From an uncultured Candidatus Saccharibacteria bacterium (GTDB lineage: Bacteria; Patescibacteriota; Saccharimonadia; Saccharimonadales; Saccharimonadaceae), in NCBI GenBank assembly GCA_947304075.1, contig CAMYZY010000004.1, positions 1 through 23,414 on the forward strand: a stretch of DNA of 23,414 nucleotides, in the 5' to 3' direction. A program made the translations under genes and the position numbers. Positions 1-6,738 of the stretch are shown one piece after another; position 1 is the first letter of the stretch, and each line of letters starts with the position of its first letter. The notes under the pieces are model-generated. The model saw only the letters and a list, made by a program, of their open reading frames with translations, did no database searches and was not told where the DNA came from.

Positions 1-4
1 ATAA

Positions 5-1282
5 TTATTTATTGACTTTTACCAAGTAATTAATCGTCTCTTCGATAATAAGACGGTTTTTGATGTCCATTTTGACGTTCGGATTCTTCAGATTCTTCAA
101 GGCTTCTGGAGATTTTTTGTAGACGTCACGCAACTCTGCTAATTTGGCATTTACTAAGTCATCGGAAACTGTAATGTGATTATCTACTGCCAGAGTCTGA
201 AGCGCTAGGGATGCTTTTACCCTTTCGGTCGCGATTTTGCGTGCTTCCTTTTCCCAATTTTCCATTGTCTCATTGTTAGCTTTAAGAAAATCTTCAAAAC
301 TCATGCCACGGCCTTGAGCATTTCTCGTCATGTCTTCACGAATCATACGGACTTGATCGTCAATCAAAATTTCCGGAGCTGGAACCTTAGACTTAGCCAC
401 CAAAGCTTTAATCAAATCGTCTTTAAATTGCTCATCTAGACGATGTTCGTTTTGGGCGGTTAGATTCTTTTCGATATCTGCCTTTAACTCGTCAACGGTC
501 TTAAACGGTCCGCATTTTTTGGCGAGCGCATCGTCAACTTTTGGCAACGTCACTTCATTTACTTGCTTTAATAGCACTTCAAAAACAGTCTTAGCGCCAG
601 CTAAATCCTTTACACCATAATCTTTCGGGAAAGTCAGTTTAAGTTCAAACTTATCACCTGGCTCGTGTCCCACTATGCCGTCTTCAAAACCCGGAATAAA
701 AGTGTTTGAACCAAGTACCAACTTGTAATCTTTGGCCGAACCGCCCTTAAAGGCTTCACCACCTTTTTTGCCGACAAAATCAATCACGACTTCATCCGTC
801 ATTTTTGCGGCTCTTTTGATTGCTTTCTTTTCGGCAAACGAATTTCTGATGTTGTTAATTACATCGTCAATTTCCTTTTTGGCAACTTTTACTTCCGGCC
901 TTTTTACGCCAAGTTTTTTAAAGTCACCCAGCTTGATTTCTGGAATAATATCAGCCGTAGCAGTATATTCTGCCATTTCGCCCGGCACGTATTTGGTCAC
1001 ATTTACGCTAGGCAGTACCAGTGGGGACTTTTCTTCTTTTTGAAAGGCCTGAATCACGGTCGTACGCACTGCGATATCAATTGTTTCAGCATTCAAATCA
1101 TTCTCAGGAATAAATTTTTTGGCCACTTCAGTTGGCACTCTGCCTTTGCGAAATCCTTCAACTTTAACTTCTTTAGACAGTTTTTCCAAAGCTTTTTTAC
1201 CAGCTTCTTTTAAATCAGCTTGATCGAGCGTCACAGTAATTTCAACGCGCGAATCAGAAATCTTCTTAAATTTTGTCTTCAT
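5..1282 (-). CDS. tig: Trigger factor (ribosome-associated chaperone / peptidyl-prolyl isomerase)
   Basis: 425 aa, full length for the family. Trigger factor binds the ribosome near the exit tunnel and protects nascent chains in the cytoplasm. The N-terminal ribosome-binding domain carries the signature loop GFRKGRVP (about residues 43-50). The middle FKBP-like domain (about 150-245) includes the stretch around GFEDGIVGHEPGDKFEL, and the helical C-terminal chaperone domain follows (about 260-420). The start is supported by an AGGAGT Shine-Dalgarno 5 nt upstream of ATG. It lies 21 nt downstream of the FAD oxidoreductase on the same strand. It also seems to have its own extended -10 (TGTTATAAT, 1303-1311) that includes the stop codon of the upstream gene, so it may be transcribed both by read-through and independently. 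No insertion or truncation seen. Confidence 0.97.
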   Translation of the reverse strand: MKTKFKKISDSRVEITVTLDQADLKEAGKKALEKLSKEVKVEGFRKGRVPTEVAKKFIPENDLNAETIDIAVRTTVIQAFQKEEKSPLVLPSVNVTKYVPGEMAEYTATADIIPEIKLGDFKKLGVKRPEVKVAKKEIDDVINNIRNSFAEKKAIKRAAKMTDEVVIDFVGKKGGEAFKGGSAKDYKLVLGSNTFIPGFEDGIVGHEPGDKFELKLTFPKDYGVKDLAGAKTVFEVLLKQVNEVTLPKVDDALAKKCGPFKTVDELKADIEKNLTAQNEHRLDEQFKDDLIKALVAKSKVPAPEILIDDQVRMIREDMTRNAQGRGMSFEDFLKANNETMENWEKEARKIATERVKASLALQTLAVDNHITVSDDLVNAKLAELRDVYKKSPEALKNLKNPNVKMDIKNRLIIEETINYLVKVNK

Positions 1283-1302
1283 ATAAACTCCTATTTAGTT
1301 AG

Positions 1303-1311
1303 ATTATAACA
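1303..1311 (-). promoter_or_regulatory. Extended -10 promoter of tig
   Basis: TGTTATAAT on the minus strand, a consensus extended -10, overlaps the TAA stop of the upstream FAD oxidoreductase gene. The predicted start leaves a leader of roughly 13-15 nt that carries the AGGAGT ribosome-binding site. No good -35 is evident. Confidence 0.55.
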
Positions 1312-2890
1312 TAATTTTTGGCAAATTAGTATCTCTTAAGTGGGTCAAAGTAAACTTTGACACAGCACCAAGTTTGATGTCTGGGCCTAGAATATTGTTT
1401 TGGTCAAAGATACGTTTGATTTCGGTGTATAAGTTTTTTTCAGGCTCGCGCATTTCGGTATTCGTCACCACCGCCTTTAGCCTTCCCTCGGGCGTGCCAC
1501 CCGCCAGTTTTCCACCTTGCCTTTCTATTACATAGGCCCCCGCCCTTAAGAAAGTCGCCATTTTTTTGTTGTAATCTTCACTTTCGAGATTAAATTTTGG
1601 CCGTAAACTATAAATCGATGAGCCGTATGACCCATAAAGCGCCAAGTCTAGTTCGAGTTTTGTGCTTAAAATTTCCAAATCTTTCATAAAATATTCCAAA
1701 TTTTCGGCTGGCAAATAAAAATCCGTCAGTACTGGCACGCGCTCGCCATCACGAATATTGCCAAGATAGTTTGACAGTGAATTTTGAAATTCGTTCAACG
1801 TAGACTGATTTTCGGGAGATTCAAGTATAAACTTAGCATTGCGTGGGTATTTTTTGCGCATGAGCTCAAGCTTTTTTAGGCAAGCATTCTTTTTTTCGTC
1901 AAAACTTAAGAAAACCACAAAGCCATCTTCGAGTTTCCGAATCACGCCATCAAGATTTTTGCCCGATTCACGTGCTTCTTGAATAATTTTCAAATCATAT
2001 ACATTCATTTCGCAGGGCTTTAGTTCCTTGGCGTCGTCCATAAAATCGCAGGCTTGTTCCAAGGTCTTAAACGTAGCAACCACGCGAACTGGTTTTTTTG
2101 AAACCGGCACCGCCTTTAAAATTACTTCCGAAATCACGCCAAGCGTACCTTGCGCACCAAAGAATACCGGTGCAAGGTCCATCGACTCGCGCTTGTAAAC
2201 ATCCTTTATTTTGGGATAGCCAGAACACTCGTATTCGTCCTTTGAAATTGAATTAATTAAGCTCTCATTTTTCTTAATCAACTTAGCTATTCGGCGGTAA
2301 ATGTCACCTTCTAGTGATTTTTCGGCAGTCTTTTTGGCAGCCGCATATTTGCGATAGCGTATAGTTTGTAAAACTTCACCATTTGCCAAAATCACTTCAA
2401 TTCTTTCAACATATTTTTGGATTCCGCCATATTTTCCCGCAAACGAATCGGTCGGGCAATTTGAAATCAGGCCCCCAATCGTATCGTTATCGTGCCCGCC
2501 AATCGGAATCGTTAGCCCAGACACCGACAAAGCCGTGTTTAATTCTTTTAACGTGATGCCAGCCTGCACCCGCACTAATCTCTCTCGCGGGTCAATTTCG
2601 AGCATTTTGTTTAGCTTTTCGGTCGAAATCACCAAACCCGTACTAAGATCCGCCCCGCCTTCATCCATGCCAGAGCCCCTAACTGCCACCGTCACCGGGA
2701 TGTCTTTTGAAGCAATTTGATTAAAAAATCGCATTAATTTTCGGATATCGTCAGTCGATTCCGGAAAAGCCACAAATCTCGGCTTAATTTTCAAAATCGA
2801 TTGGTCCGTGGAGTATTGCTCAAGAATTTCAGGCGTATCAAAAACATTTCCGACAATCAACTGGTTCAAATATTTAGTTATTTTGCCCAT
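1304..2890 (-). CDS. FAD-binding oxidoreductase (GlcD / D-lactate dehydrogenase-like, PCMH-type FAD domain)
   Basis: 528 aa. The N-terminal half has the features of a PCMH/VAO-type FAD-binding domain: a Gly-rich segment with VRGSGMDEGGADLSTG (about residue 70), the AGITLKELN region (about 110) and GGHDNDTIGGLISNCPTDSF (about 132-151). A second conserved element, FFGAQGTLGVISEVILKAVP, lies near residue 243. The C-terminal half resembles the FAD-oxidase C-terminal substrate domain. Relatives oxidise 2-hydroxyacids such as lactate or glycolate; the substrate here cannot be told from sequence. The gene directly precedes tig (21-nt gap). An extended -10 (TGTTATAAT) ends 10 nt before the ATG, giving a leader of only a few nt, and no strong Shine-Dalgarno is present. 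Confidence 0.85.
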   Translation of the reverse strand: MGKITKYLNQLIVGNVFDTPEILEQYSTDQSILKIKPRFVAFPESTDDIRKLMRFFNQIASKDIPVTVAVRGSGMDEGGADLSTGLVISTEKLNKMLEIDPRERLVRVQAGITLKELNTALSVSGLTIPIGGHDNDTIGGLISNCPTDSFAGKYGGIQKYVERIEVILANGEVLQTIRYRKYAAAKKTAEKSLEGDIYRRIAKLIKKNESLINSISKDEYECSGYPKIKDVYKRESMDLAPVFFGAQGTLGVISEVILKAVPVSKKPVRVVATFKTLEQACDFMDDAKELKPCEMNVYDLKIIQEARESGKNLDGVIRKLEDGFVVFLSFDEKKNACLKKLELMRKKYPRNAKFILESPENQSTLNEFQNSLSNYLGNIRDGERVPVLTDFYLPAENLEYFMKDLEILSTKLELDLALYGSYGSSIYSLRPKFNLESEDYNKKMATFLRAGAYVIERQGGKLAGGTPEGRLKAVVTNTEMREPEKNLYTEIKRIFDQNNILGPDIKLGAVSKFTLTHLRDTNLPKIML

Positions 2891-2900
2891 GCTTCTTATG

Positions 2901-2909
2901 ATTATAACA
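2901..2909 (-). promoter_or_regulatory. Extended -10 promoter of the FAD oxidoreductase
   Basis: TGTTATAAT on the minus strand ends 10 nt before the ATG, so transcription should begin about 3-4 nt before the start codon. The leader would be too short for a normal ribosome-binding site. Confidence 0.5.
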
Positions 2910-2921
2910 CAAAAAGCTTAA

Positions 2922-3152
2922 TTATTTTTTGGTTTCAGCCGGCCTAGTTTCGGCTGGTTTTTTGTCTTCGGTCGGTTTCTTAAAAATCAAATCAATTTCG
3001 AGAGTTTTGCCACTTGGTCCAAACAAAGTCGGAATAAATCCGACGTATTCATAACCTTTTTTCTCGACATATTCATTGATGACGTCTTGATGTTCTTTGA
3101 TGTCTGCATTGATAAGTTTGTTGTTTGCGTATTTTAATCGGACAAATTCCAT
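2922..3152 (-). CDS. Small hypothetical protein, possibly DUF4177-like
   Basis: 76 aa, function unknown. The sequence suggests a small alpha/beta fold: an N-terminal strand (MEFVRLKYA), a helix (IKEHQDVINEYVEKKGYEYV), then two strands ending in LEIDLIFKK, followed by a charged tail with two PAET repeats. The pattern of a helix, a 'GYEYVGFIP'-like turn and a closing hydrophobic-basic strand recalls DUF4177 proteins, but this is a weak resemblance. The start is well supported by AAAGGAGGT just upstream. A promoter on the minus strand fits TTGCTT-16-TAGAAT (3170-3197), divergent from the promoter of the next gene to the right. Confidence 0.75.
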   Translation of the reverse strand: MEFVRLKYANNKLINADIKEHQDVINEYVEKKGYEYVGFIPTLFGPSGKTLEIDLIFKKPTEDKKPAETRPAETKK

Positions 3153-3169
3153 AAACCTCCTTTTCTACT

Positions 3170-3197
3170 ATTCTAGCATATAAAGCACGCTAAGCAA
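3170..3197 (-). promoter_or_regulatory. Candidate promoter of the 76-aa gene
   Basis: On the minus strand TTGCTT (3192-3197), a 16-nt spacer and TAGAAT (3170-3175) preceded by TGC (extended -10). It is back to back with the plus-strand promoter at 3210-3238, only 12 bp away. Confidence 0.5.
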
Positions 3198-3209
3198 TTC
3201 GCTTTTGTA

Positions 3210-3238
3210 TTGACAAAAATAGCAATATGTGCTATAAT
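3210..3238 (+). promoter_or_regulatory. Consensus sigma-70-type promoter of the 108-aa gene
   Basis: TTGACA (3210-3215), a 17-nt spacer and TATAAT (3233-3238) with TGC directly before the -10. Every consensus position is matched. The predicted start near 3245 leaves a leader of about 65 nt. Confidence 0.85.
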
Positions 3239-3245
3239 AGAGCCA

Positions 3246-3288
3246 TCAGCCTGTTAAATAAGGCTATTTTTATCCCGAAGGGATAGTA
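3246..3288 (+). promoter_or_regulatory. 5' leader with two small hairpins
   Basis: The leader of the 108-aa gene has a first hairpin, AGCCT-loop-AGGCT, followed by ATTTTTA. A second is TATCCC-GAA-GGGATA, just upstream of the AAAGGAGGTG ribosome-binding site. The first resembles a weak attenuator and the second could limit access to the ribosome-binding site. I do not recognise a riboswitch class. Confidence 0.35.
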
Positions 3289-3309
3289 CTTTAGAAAGGA
3301 GGTGTTTGT

Positions 3310-3636
3310 ATGAGCACCGAAAGAAACTATTACGACATCATCGCCGGACCCGGCAAGGATTTGCTCTTTGACGCATGTAAATATGCGTATACCAAAGACG
3401 CAAAAATCCCTGTGGATTTCGCGGTGGTGAAAGCTGACCAGAATCTGATCTTTGTAACAGATTTTGTAGTAAACAGCATCCAGTATGAAGATGGCTCTGG
3501 ATGCAAATTTAACCTGGGAGGCTATTGTAAGGCCAACTTAGATTCAGAACCGCTTGAAGGAGAACCCAAAGGGTTCAACTTTAAAGCGTTTTACGACACA
3601 AAGAAACGAACGGGTTTCATCATTTTTAGGGATTAA
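3310..3636 (+). CDS. Hypothetical 108-aa cytoplasmic protein
   Basis: No family recognised. The protein has no signal peptide or membrane segment and is mixed in charge. It contains two Cys (DACKYAYTK near residue 22 and GSGCKFNLGGYCK near 64-72) that could form a metal or disulfide pair. It ends in a beta-like segment, KKRTGFIIFRD. Gene status is well supported: a perfect TTGACA-17-TATAAT promoter, a strong AAAGGAGGTG Shine-Dalgarno with good spacing to ATG, and a clear intrinsic terminator 16 nt after the stop. It forms a single-gene transcription unit on the opposite strand from both neighbours, and its signals suggest high expression. Confidence 0.8.
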   Translation: MSTERNYYDIIAGPGKDLLFDACKYAYTKDAKIPVDFAVVKADQNLIFVTDFVVNSIQYEDGSGCKFNLGGYCKANLDSEPLEGEPKGFNFKAFYDTKKRTGFIIFRD

Positions 3637-3651
3637 ACCCGTTCTCCCCCC

Positions 3652-3675
3652 ACCCGGGCTTATGCCCGGGTTTTT
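3652..3675 (+). terminator. Intrinsic terminator after the 108-aa gene
   Basis: Perfect 8-bp stem ACCCGGGC / GCCCGGGT with loop TTAT, then a run of T (3671-3675). It abuts the stop codon of the convergent PF06541 gene. Confidence 0.9.
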
Positions 3676-4328
3676 CATGTCAAATATTTCCAACCTAGAG
3701 AGCGGTAATAATCCATCGCATCCGGCCAGCCAAAAAACTTTGACGCCAAAAGATTATAGATTTCATCAACCATCACGATGGTGAATAGAGTTATCGCCAG
3801 CGTCAAAAACGTTCGTTTGCTTAATTTGGTCGAGAGTAGCATAAAAGCTGGGACAATTAGATAGATTAGCATCAAGGCCGACAGGCCAAAAATCAGCACG
3901 CTCCTAAGGCAAACAAAGCCACCAATATTGCCAAAGTTAAGTATCTCGGTATTATAATCCCAGTACCTGGTCCCGTTGCCAATCGTGTACACCAGCCACC
4001 CAGACACAAATTCTAGCACCCCAGTCGCAACGACCGAAACCAAAAACACCGCCCACGGGTATTTACGAATTTTATAGGTGGTGAGAATGATGAGCAAAGC
4101 CCCAATCGCGTAAATATTAATCCACGGCAAAAAATCTCCACCCTGCATATAGAATTCGCCCGTCCCGGCATCAAAATAATAAAAAATGAATTCATAAATC
4201 CAACCAAAGAAACCTGCAAACACCACGGTCAGCATCAAAACCCCAGCCCACTGCCATTTTTCTAGTTTTATTTCACCACCGATATATTTTTGGAATAGTT
4301 TTTTAAATGTTAGATTGTGCTTATTCAT
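3675..4328 (-). CDS. PF06541-type multi-pass membrane protein ('putative ABC-transporter type IV', CmpB-like)
   Basis: 217 aa with about five to six hydrophobic segments. Hallmarks of PF06541 are visible: GWIYEFIFYYF, then a FLPWINIYAIGALL segment, then VLEFVSGWLVY, RYWDYNTEILNF and GGFVCLRSVLIFGL, and a Pro ending an IYLIVPAF helix. The family name is historical; transport has not been shown for most members and the function is unknown. I chose the ATG at 4328 rather than the in-frame ATG at 4346. A TATAAT ends exactly 6 nt before 4328, the same leaderless spacing seen at several genes here, and neither start has a Shine-Dalgarno. It is the last gene of the minus-strand group with DUF1653 and GH25 genes, separated from them by 66 nt. 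Confidence 0.8.
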   Translation of the reverse strand: MNKHNLTFKKLFQKYIGGEIKLEKWQWAGVLMLTVVFAGFFGWIYEFIFYYFDAGTGEFYMQGGDFLPWINIYAIGALLIILTTYKIRKYPWAVFLVSVVATGVLEFVSGWLVYTIGNGTRYWDYNTEILNFGNIGGFVCLRSVLIFGLSALMLIYLIVPAFMLLSTKLSKRTFLTLAITLFTIVMVDEIYNLLASKFFGWPDAMDYYRSLGWKYLT

Positions 4329-4334
4329 AAGCTT

Positions 4335-4340
4335 ATTATA
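4335..4340 (-). promoter_or_regulatory. -10 hexamer of the PF06541 gene (leaderless spacing)
   Basis: TATAAT on the minus strand, 6 nt (AAGCTT) before the ATG at 4328. There is no TG extension and no clear -35. Confidence 0.5.
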
Positions 4341-4394
4341 ATACATTTATAATCAATCCGTATTAAAGATTATGGGTTTTACAACGATGCAAGG

Positions 4395-4643
4395 TCAGTG
4401 ATTTTTGCTCTTAATGTCTTGCAATTCAAATCGACTTTTTTGTTTAACTTTTGGATATTTTTTGTGATCAACTTCGCCCAAAAACATCTCAAGTGGCCGC
4501 ACATATAATTGATTAGCACCGTATAGCGCCCGATAAACCACCAATGATTCCCCCGTTTCCGAATGCTCTGCTATACCTTCAACGATGTATAAGTCCCCCT
4601 TAAAATGTCGATATACACCATGTATCACCGGTTTCTTTTCCAT
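4395..4643 (-). CDS. DUF1653 family protein
   Basis: 82 aa. The DUF1653 pattern is nearly complete: GVYRHFKGDLYIVEGIAEHS, then ETGESLVVYRALYG, then LYVRPLEMFLGEV and the C-terminal RFEL element. The family is small, cytoplasmic and of unknown function. The start is set by an extended -10 (TGATACAAT, 4650-4658) that ends 6 nt before the ATG, predicting a leaderless transcript. No Shine-Dalgarno is present. It lies 20 nt downstream of the GH25 muramidase stop on the same strand, so it may also be read from that gene's promoter. Confidence 0.88.
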   Translation of the reverse strand: MEKKPVIHGVYRHFKGDLYIVEGIAEHSETGESLVVYRALYGANQLYVRPLEMFLGEVDHKKYPKVKQKSRFELQDIKSKNH

Positions 4644-4649
4644 GTGTTT

Positions 4650-4658
4650 ATTGTATCA
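4650..4658 (-). promoter_or_regulatory. Extended -10 of the DUF1653 gene (leaderless spacing)
   Basis: TGATACAAT on the minus strand in the 20-nt gap after the GH25 gene. The hexamer ends 6 nt before the ATG. Confidence 0.5.
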
Positions 4659-4663
4659 TGCAA

Positions 4664-5425
4664 CTATTTTTTGTTCACGATTAAATCATCCAGACTTTTA
4701 CCAGGATTTAGGACATTTAAATCGATGTATTTTTCTTCGCCATCATAGCCAGACAGCTCTCCACGATCTTTATACTGCCAAATTACCCAATCACCACCAA
4801 ATTCTAGATAAATTGGGAAGTAAACGTTACGCGCCCAGAGCGGATAATCCGAGAAGTCATCCTTTAAATACTTGTCGTATACGTCTTTTTGCGCATAAAT
4901 CAGTGGTTTTACCTTGTATTTGTCTTCGATTACTGCCATAAAAATCTTTAATTGCTTCGTTACGGCGTCTTTTTCTGGTGGGTTGTCCTTGAATTTACCG
5001 TAGATTTCTACATCCACAGCAGGTATCAATCGCCCGTCTAGCGAGCCAACCGTCTCGATGTAGTTGTCAGCCTGCGTTTCCCCACCACTTTCAAACGAAA
5101 AGAAATGATAGGCTCCGGCCTTCATTTCAGTCTTGGCGATATTAGCCCAGTTCGCTTCAAATTTTTCGTCTACATGGTTACTCCCTTCGGTCGCCTTCAT
5201 GTAGACAAACCTAATTCCCTGATTCGCTAAGCTTTTCATATCGACTTTCCCCTGATAACTGGATATATCGACGCCCTTCAAACCATTACCGATAAACCAT
5301 TCATTAATGAACAGTTTTCTTTCCTTTACCATGGTGTAGCCAAGATACACGCCACCACCCAGTATCGCTAGCAACACCAGGTCTAGCAACAATGTCTTTA
5401 GCTTAATAAAACCCTTTTTATTCAT
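4664..5425 (-). CDS. Membrane-anchored GH25 muramidase (lysozyme)
   Basis: 253 aa. An N-terminal membrane anchor (about residues 10-31) is followed by a single glycoside hydrolase family 25 domain (about 50-245). GH25 enzymes cleave the beta-1,4 bond between MurNAc and GlcNAc in peptidoglycan. Visible family residues include the GVDISSYQG start with D53, YMKATEG, KAGAYHFFSF, and the catalytic DxE pair in IPAVDVE (D138, E140). WVIWQYKD and the late D in KYIDLNV are also present. The protein should face outward, cutting the cell's own wall or that of a neighbouring or host cell; the sequence cannot say which. The ATG is set by an extended -10 that ends 6 nt upstream, directly after the tRNA-Leu terminator. 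Confidence 0.92.
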   Translation of the reverse strand: MNKKGFIKLKTLLLDLVLLAILGGGVYLGYTMVKERKLFINEWFIGNGLKGVDISSYQGKVDMKSLANQGIRFVYMKATEGSNHVDEKFEANWANIAKTEMKAGAYHFFSFESGGETQADNYIETVGSLDGRLIPAVDVEIYGKFKDNPPEKDAVTKQLKIFMAVIEDKYKVKPLIYAQKDVYDKYLKDDFSDYPLWARNVYFPIYLEFGGDWVIWQYKDRGELSGYDGEEKYIDLNVLNPGKSLDDLIVNKK

Positions 5426-5431
5426 AACCCT

Positions 5432-5440
5432 ATTATATCA
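5432..5440 (-). promoter_or_regulatory. Extended -10 of the GH25 gene (leaderless spacing)
   Basis: TGATATAAT on the minus strand ends 6 nt before the ATG. Its first T is also the last T of the tRNA-Leu terminator tract. The place where a -35 would lie is occupied by the terminator stem, so recognition must rest on the extended -10. Confidence 0.6.
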
Positions 5441-5459
5441 AAAAACGCGCCCATGCGCG
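5440..5459 (-). terminator. Intrinsic terminator of tRNA-Leu
   Basis: On the minus strand CGCGC-ATGG-GCGCG followed by six T, about 25 nt downstream of the tRNA CCA end. Confidence 0.8.
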
Positions 5460-5483
5460 AGAATCCGTAATATTACTCTGTGA

Positions 5484-5568
5484 TGGTGCCCGAGACAGGA
5501 CTTGAACCTGCACACCAAATGGCATATGCTCCTAAGGCATACGTGTATACCAATTTCACCACTCGGGC
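5484..5568 (-). tRNA. tRNA-Leu (anticodon UAG)
   Basis: 85 nt including an encoded CCA end. The acceptor stem GCCCGAG / CTCGGGC is perfect (7 bp), with discriminator A. The anticodon loop is CTTAGGA, closed by TATGC/GCATA, giving anticodon UAG at 5532-5534, which reads CUN leucine codons. A long variable arm marks a class II tRNA, as expected for Leu. The T arm has the GTTCAAGTC-type loop. An extended -10 (TGCTATAAT) lies 13 nt upstream and a terminator lies downstream, so it is its own transcription unit. Confidence 0.96.
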
Positions 5569-5581
5569 ATTTGTACCCACA

Positions 5582-5590
5582 ATTATAGCA
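5582..5590 (-). promoter_or_regulatory. Extended -10 promoter of tRNA-Leu
   Basis: TGCTATAAT on the minus strand, 13 nt upstream of the mature 5' end, leaving a leader of about 6 nt. Confidence 0.6.
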
Positions 5591-5600
5591 CACTAGCGCC

Positions 5601-5633
5601 AAAAAGGCGAGCGTTTTAACTCGCTCGCCTTTT
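5601..5633. terminator. Bidirectional intrinsic terminator after the surface-protein gene
   Basis: AGGCGAGCG (5605-5613) pairs perfectly with CGCTCGCCT (5622-5630). A-runs on one side and T-runs on the other give a U tract on either strand. Its minus-strand role is to end the gene at 5646-6116. Confidence 0.85.
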
Positions 5634-5645
5634 AGTTTAATTCAT

Positions 5646-6116
5646 TTAAGCTTCTCTTTTTGCTAAAACAGAAGAAGAGAGATAAGCCACAAGCGCACCG
5701 GCAATCAAAGCAACCGGGATAATGTCTTCAGGACCAGTCGAAGGCATATTCTTGCTTGTCGTAGTGGTCGTAGAAGTAGTTGCTTTTGTCTCTGTCGAAC
5801 GATCATTGCTTAAATTGCCGACAGTAGTATTGCTAGAGCTTGAAGTACTACTAGAACTTGAAGTACCTTCTGAGCTTTTGGTAGATTCACTTTCTTTTGA
5901 ATCAGTCTTGTTCTCAGCTACAGCCTTGGACTCGCCTTTCTCAGCGCTTTGGGCCTGAGAAGTGGTTTGGACCGCGGTCGTAGACGTACGAGCCGACTTC
6001 TTCGTAGCGACAACAATAATCGCAACGATCAGAAGCAAAATAATAATCACAGCTGCAATTGCTACTGCAATAATTTTTCGGCGTTCTTTTCTCTCAATTT
6101 CATCTTGATAATACAT
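5646..6116 (-). CDS. Ser/Thr-rich surface protein with LPXTG-like C-terminal sorting signal
   Basis: 156 aa in three parts. A charged N-terminus (MYYQDEIERKERRKK-like) leads into a very hydrophobic helix (about residues 15-37) that could be a signal peptide or an anchor. A Ser/Thr-rich low-complexity stretch follows (about 41-122). The end has MPSTG (124-128), a second hydrophobic helix (about 132-150) and a short basic tail, AKREA. That order (pentapeptide, hydrophobic helix, positive tail) is the layout of a sortase substrate, with Met in place of Leu. No sortase is in the window. The low-complexity part could be glycosylated. The gene has an AAGGAG Shine-Dalgarno and an extended -10 (TGGTATAAT). 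Alternative: a two-helix membrane protein with a periplasm-like loop. Confidence 0.75.
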   Translation of the reverse strand: MYYQDEIERKERRKIIAVAIAAVIIILLLIVAIIVVATKKSARTSTTAVQTTSQAQSAEKGESKAVAENKTDSKESESTKSSEGTSSSSSTSSSSNTTVGNLSNDRSTETKATTSTTTTTSKNMPSTGPEDIIPVALIAGALVAYLSSSVLAKREA

Positions 6117-6137
6117 AACAAAACTCCTTATATTTTA

Positions 6138-6146
6138 ATTATACCA
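6138..6146 (-). promoter_or_regulatory. Extended -10 promoter of the surface-protein gene
   Basis: TGGTATAAT on the minus strand, followed by a short leader with AAGGAGTT before the ATG at 6116. Confidence 0.6.
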
Positions 6147-6206
6147 CACTTTATAAAAAAACGCAAGTATTTTTACAACATAAATCTCTGAAAAAGCAAT
6201 AAATAA

Positions 6207-6731
6207 TCACATCTTGACAAATATTGAAATTGTGGCACCGGCATAATTTTTGCTAGTTTTTAAGGCTAAATTATCAATTTCCGGCGTCTCTCCCGGGTGA
6301 GATAGTACCAAAACACCACCTTTCTTTAAAAATTGAGCTAAATGTATTACACCTTCAATTTGAAAATCATCATACGGCGGATCCGCTAGTATCACATCAA
6401 TTTCCTTATCAGTTTCAAAATCTTCGGCCTTTTTACAAAGTACAGTGCAACCATCTATAGATAAAGCCTTGAGATTATTCTTAATACATTTCTCGGCTTC
6501 GCGAGAATTTTCAATAAAAACCACGCTCCCAGCGCCTCTAGACAAAGCTTCAATTCCTAGCGCCCCGCTCCCAGCGTAAGCATCTAATACCGTAGCTCCG
6601 GGTAGATAGTCAGAAATCATATTAAAAAGTGCCAATCTTTCCCTGTCACCCATTGGGTGAGTATTCTTGCCAGGGGTGCTAATCATTCTTCCCCGATAAA
6701 TTCCAGATGTGATTCTCACTGTATTTTTCAT
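6207..6731 (-). CDS. rsmD: 16S rRNA (guanine-966-N2)-methyltransferase RsmD
   Basis: 174 aa, normal length. RsmD methylates N2 of G966 in 16S rRNA using S-adenosylmethionine. It starts with the family signature ITSGIYRGR and has the REALFN-like segment RERLALFNMI. The SAM-binding motif is VLDAYAGSGALGIEALSRGA and the catalytic motif is DPPY. An AGGAG ribosome-binding site 4 nt before ATG overlaps the recG stop region; recG ends 7 nt upstream, so the two genes form an operon and are probably translationally coupled. Confidence 0.93.
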   Translation of the reverse strand: MKNTVRITSGIYRGRMISTPGKNTHPMGDRERLALFNMISDYLPGATVLDAYAGSGALGIEALSRGAGSVVFIENSREAEKCIKNNLKALSIDGCTVLCKKAEDFETDKEIDVILADPPYDDFQIEGVIHLAQFLKKGGVLVLSHPGETPEIDNLALKTSKNYAGATISIFVKM

Positions 6732-6738
6732 TTTGCTC

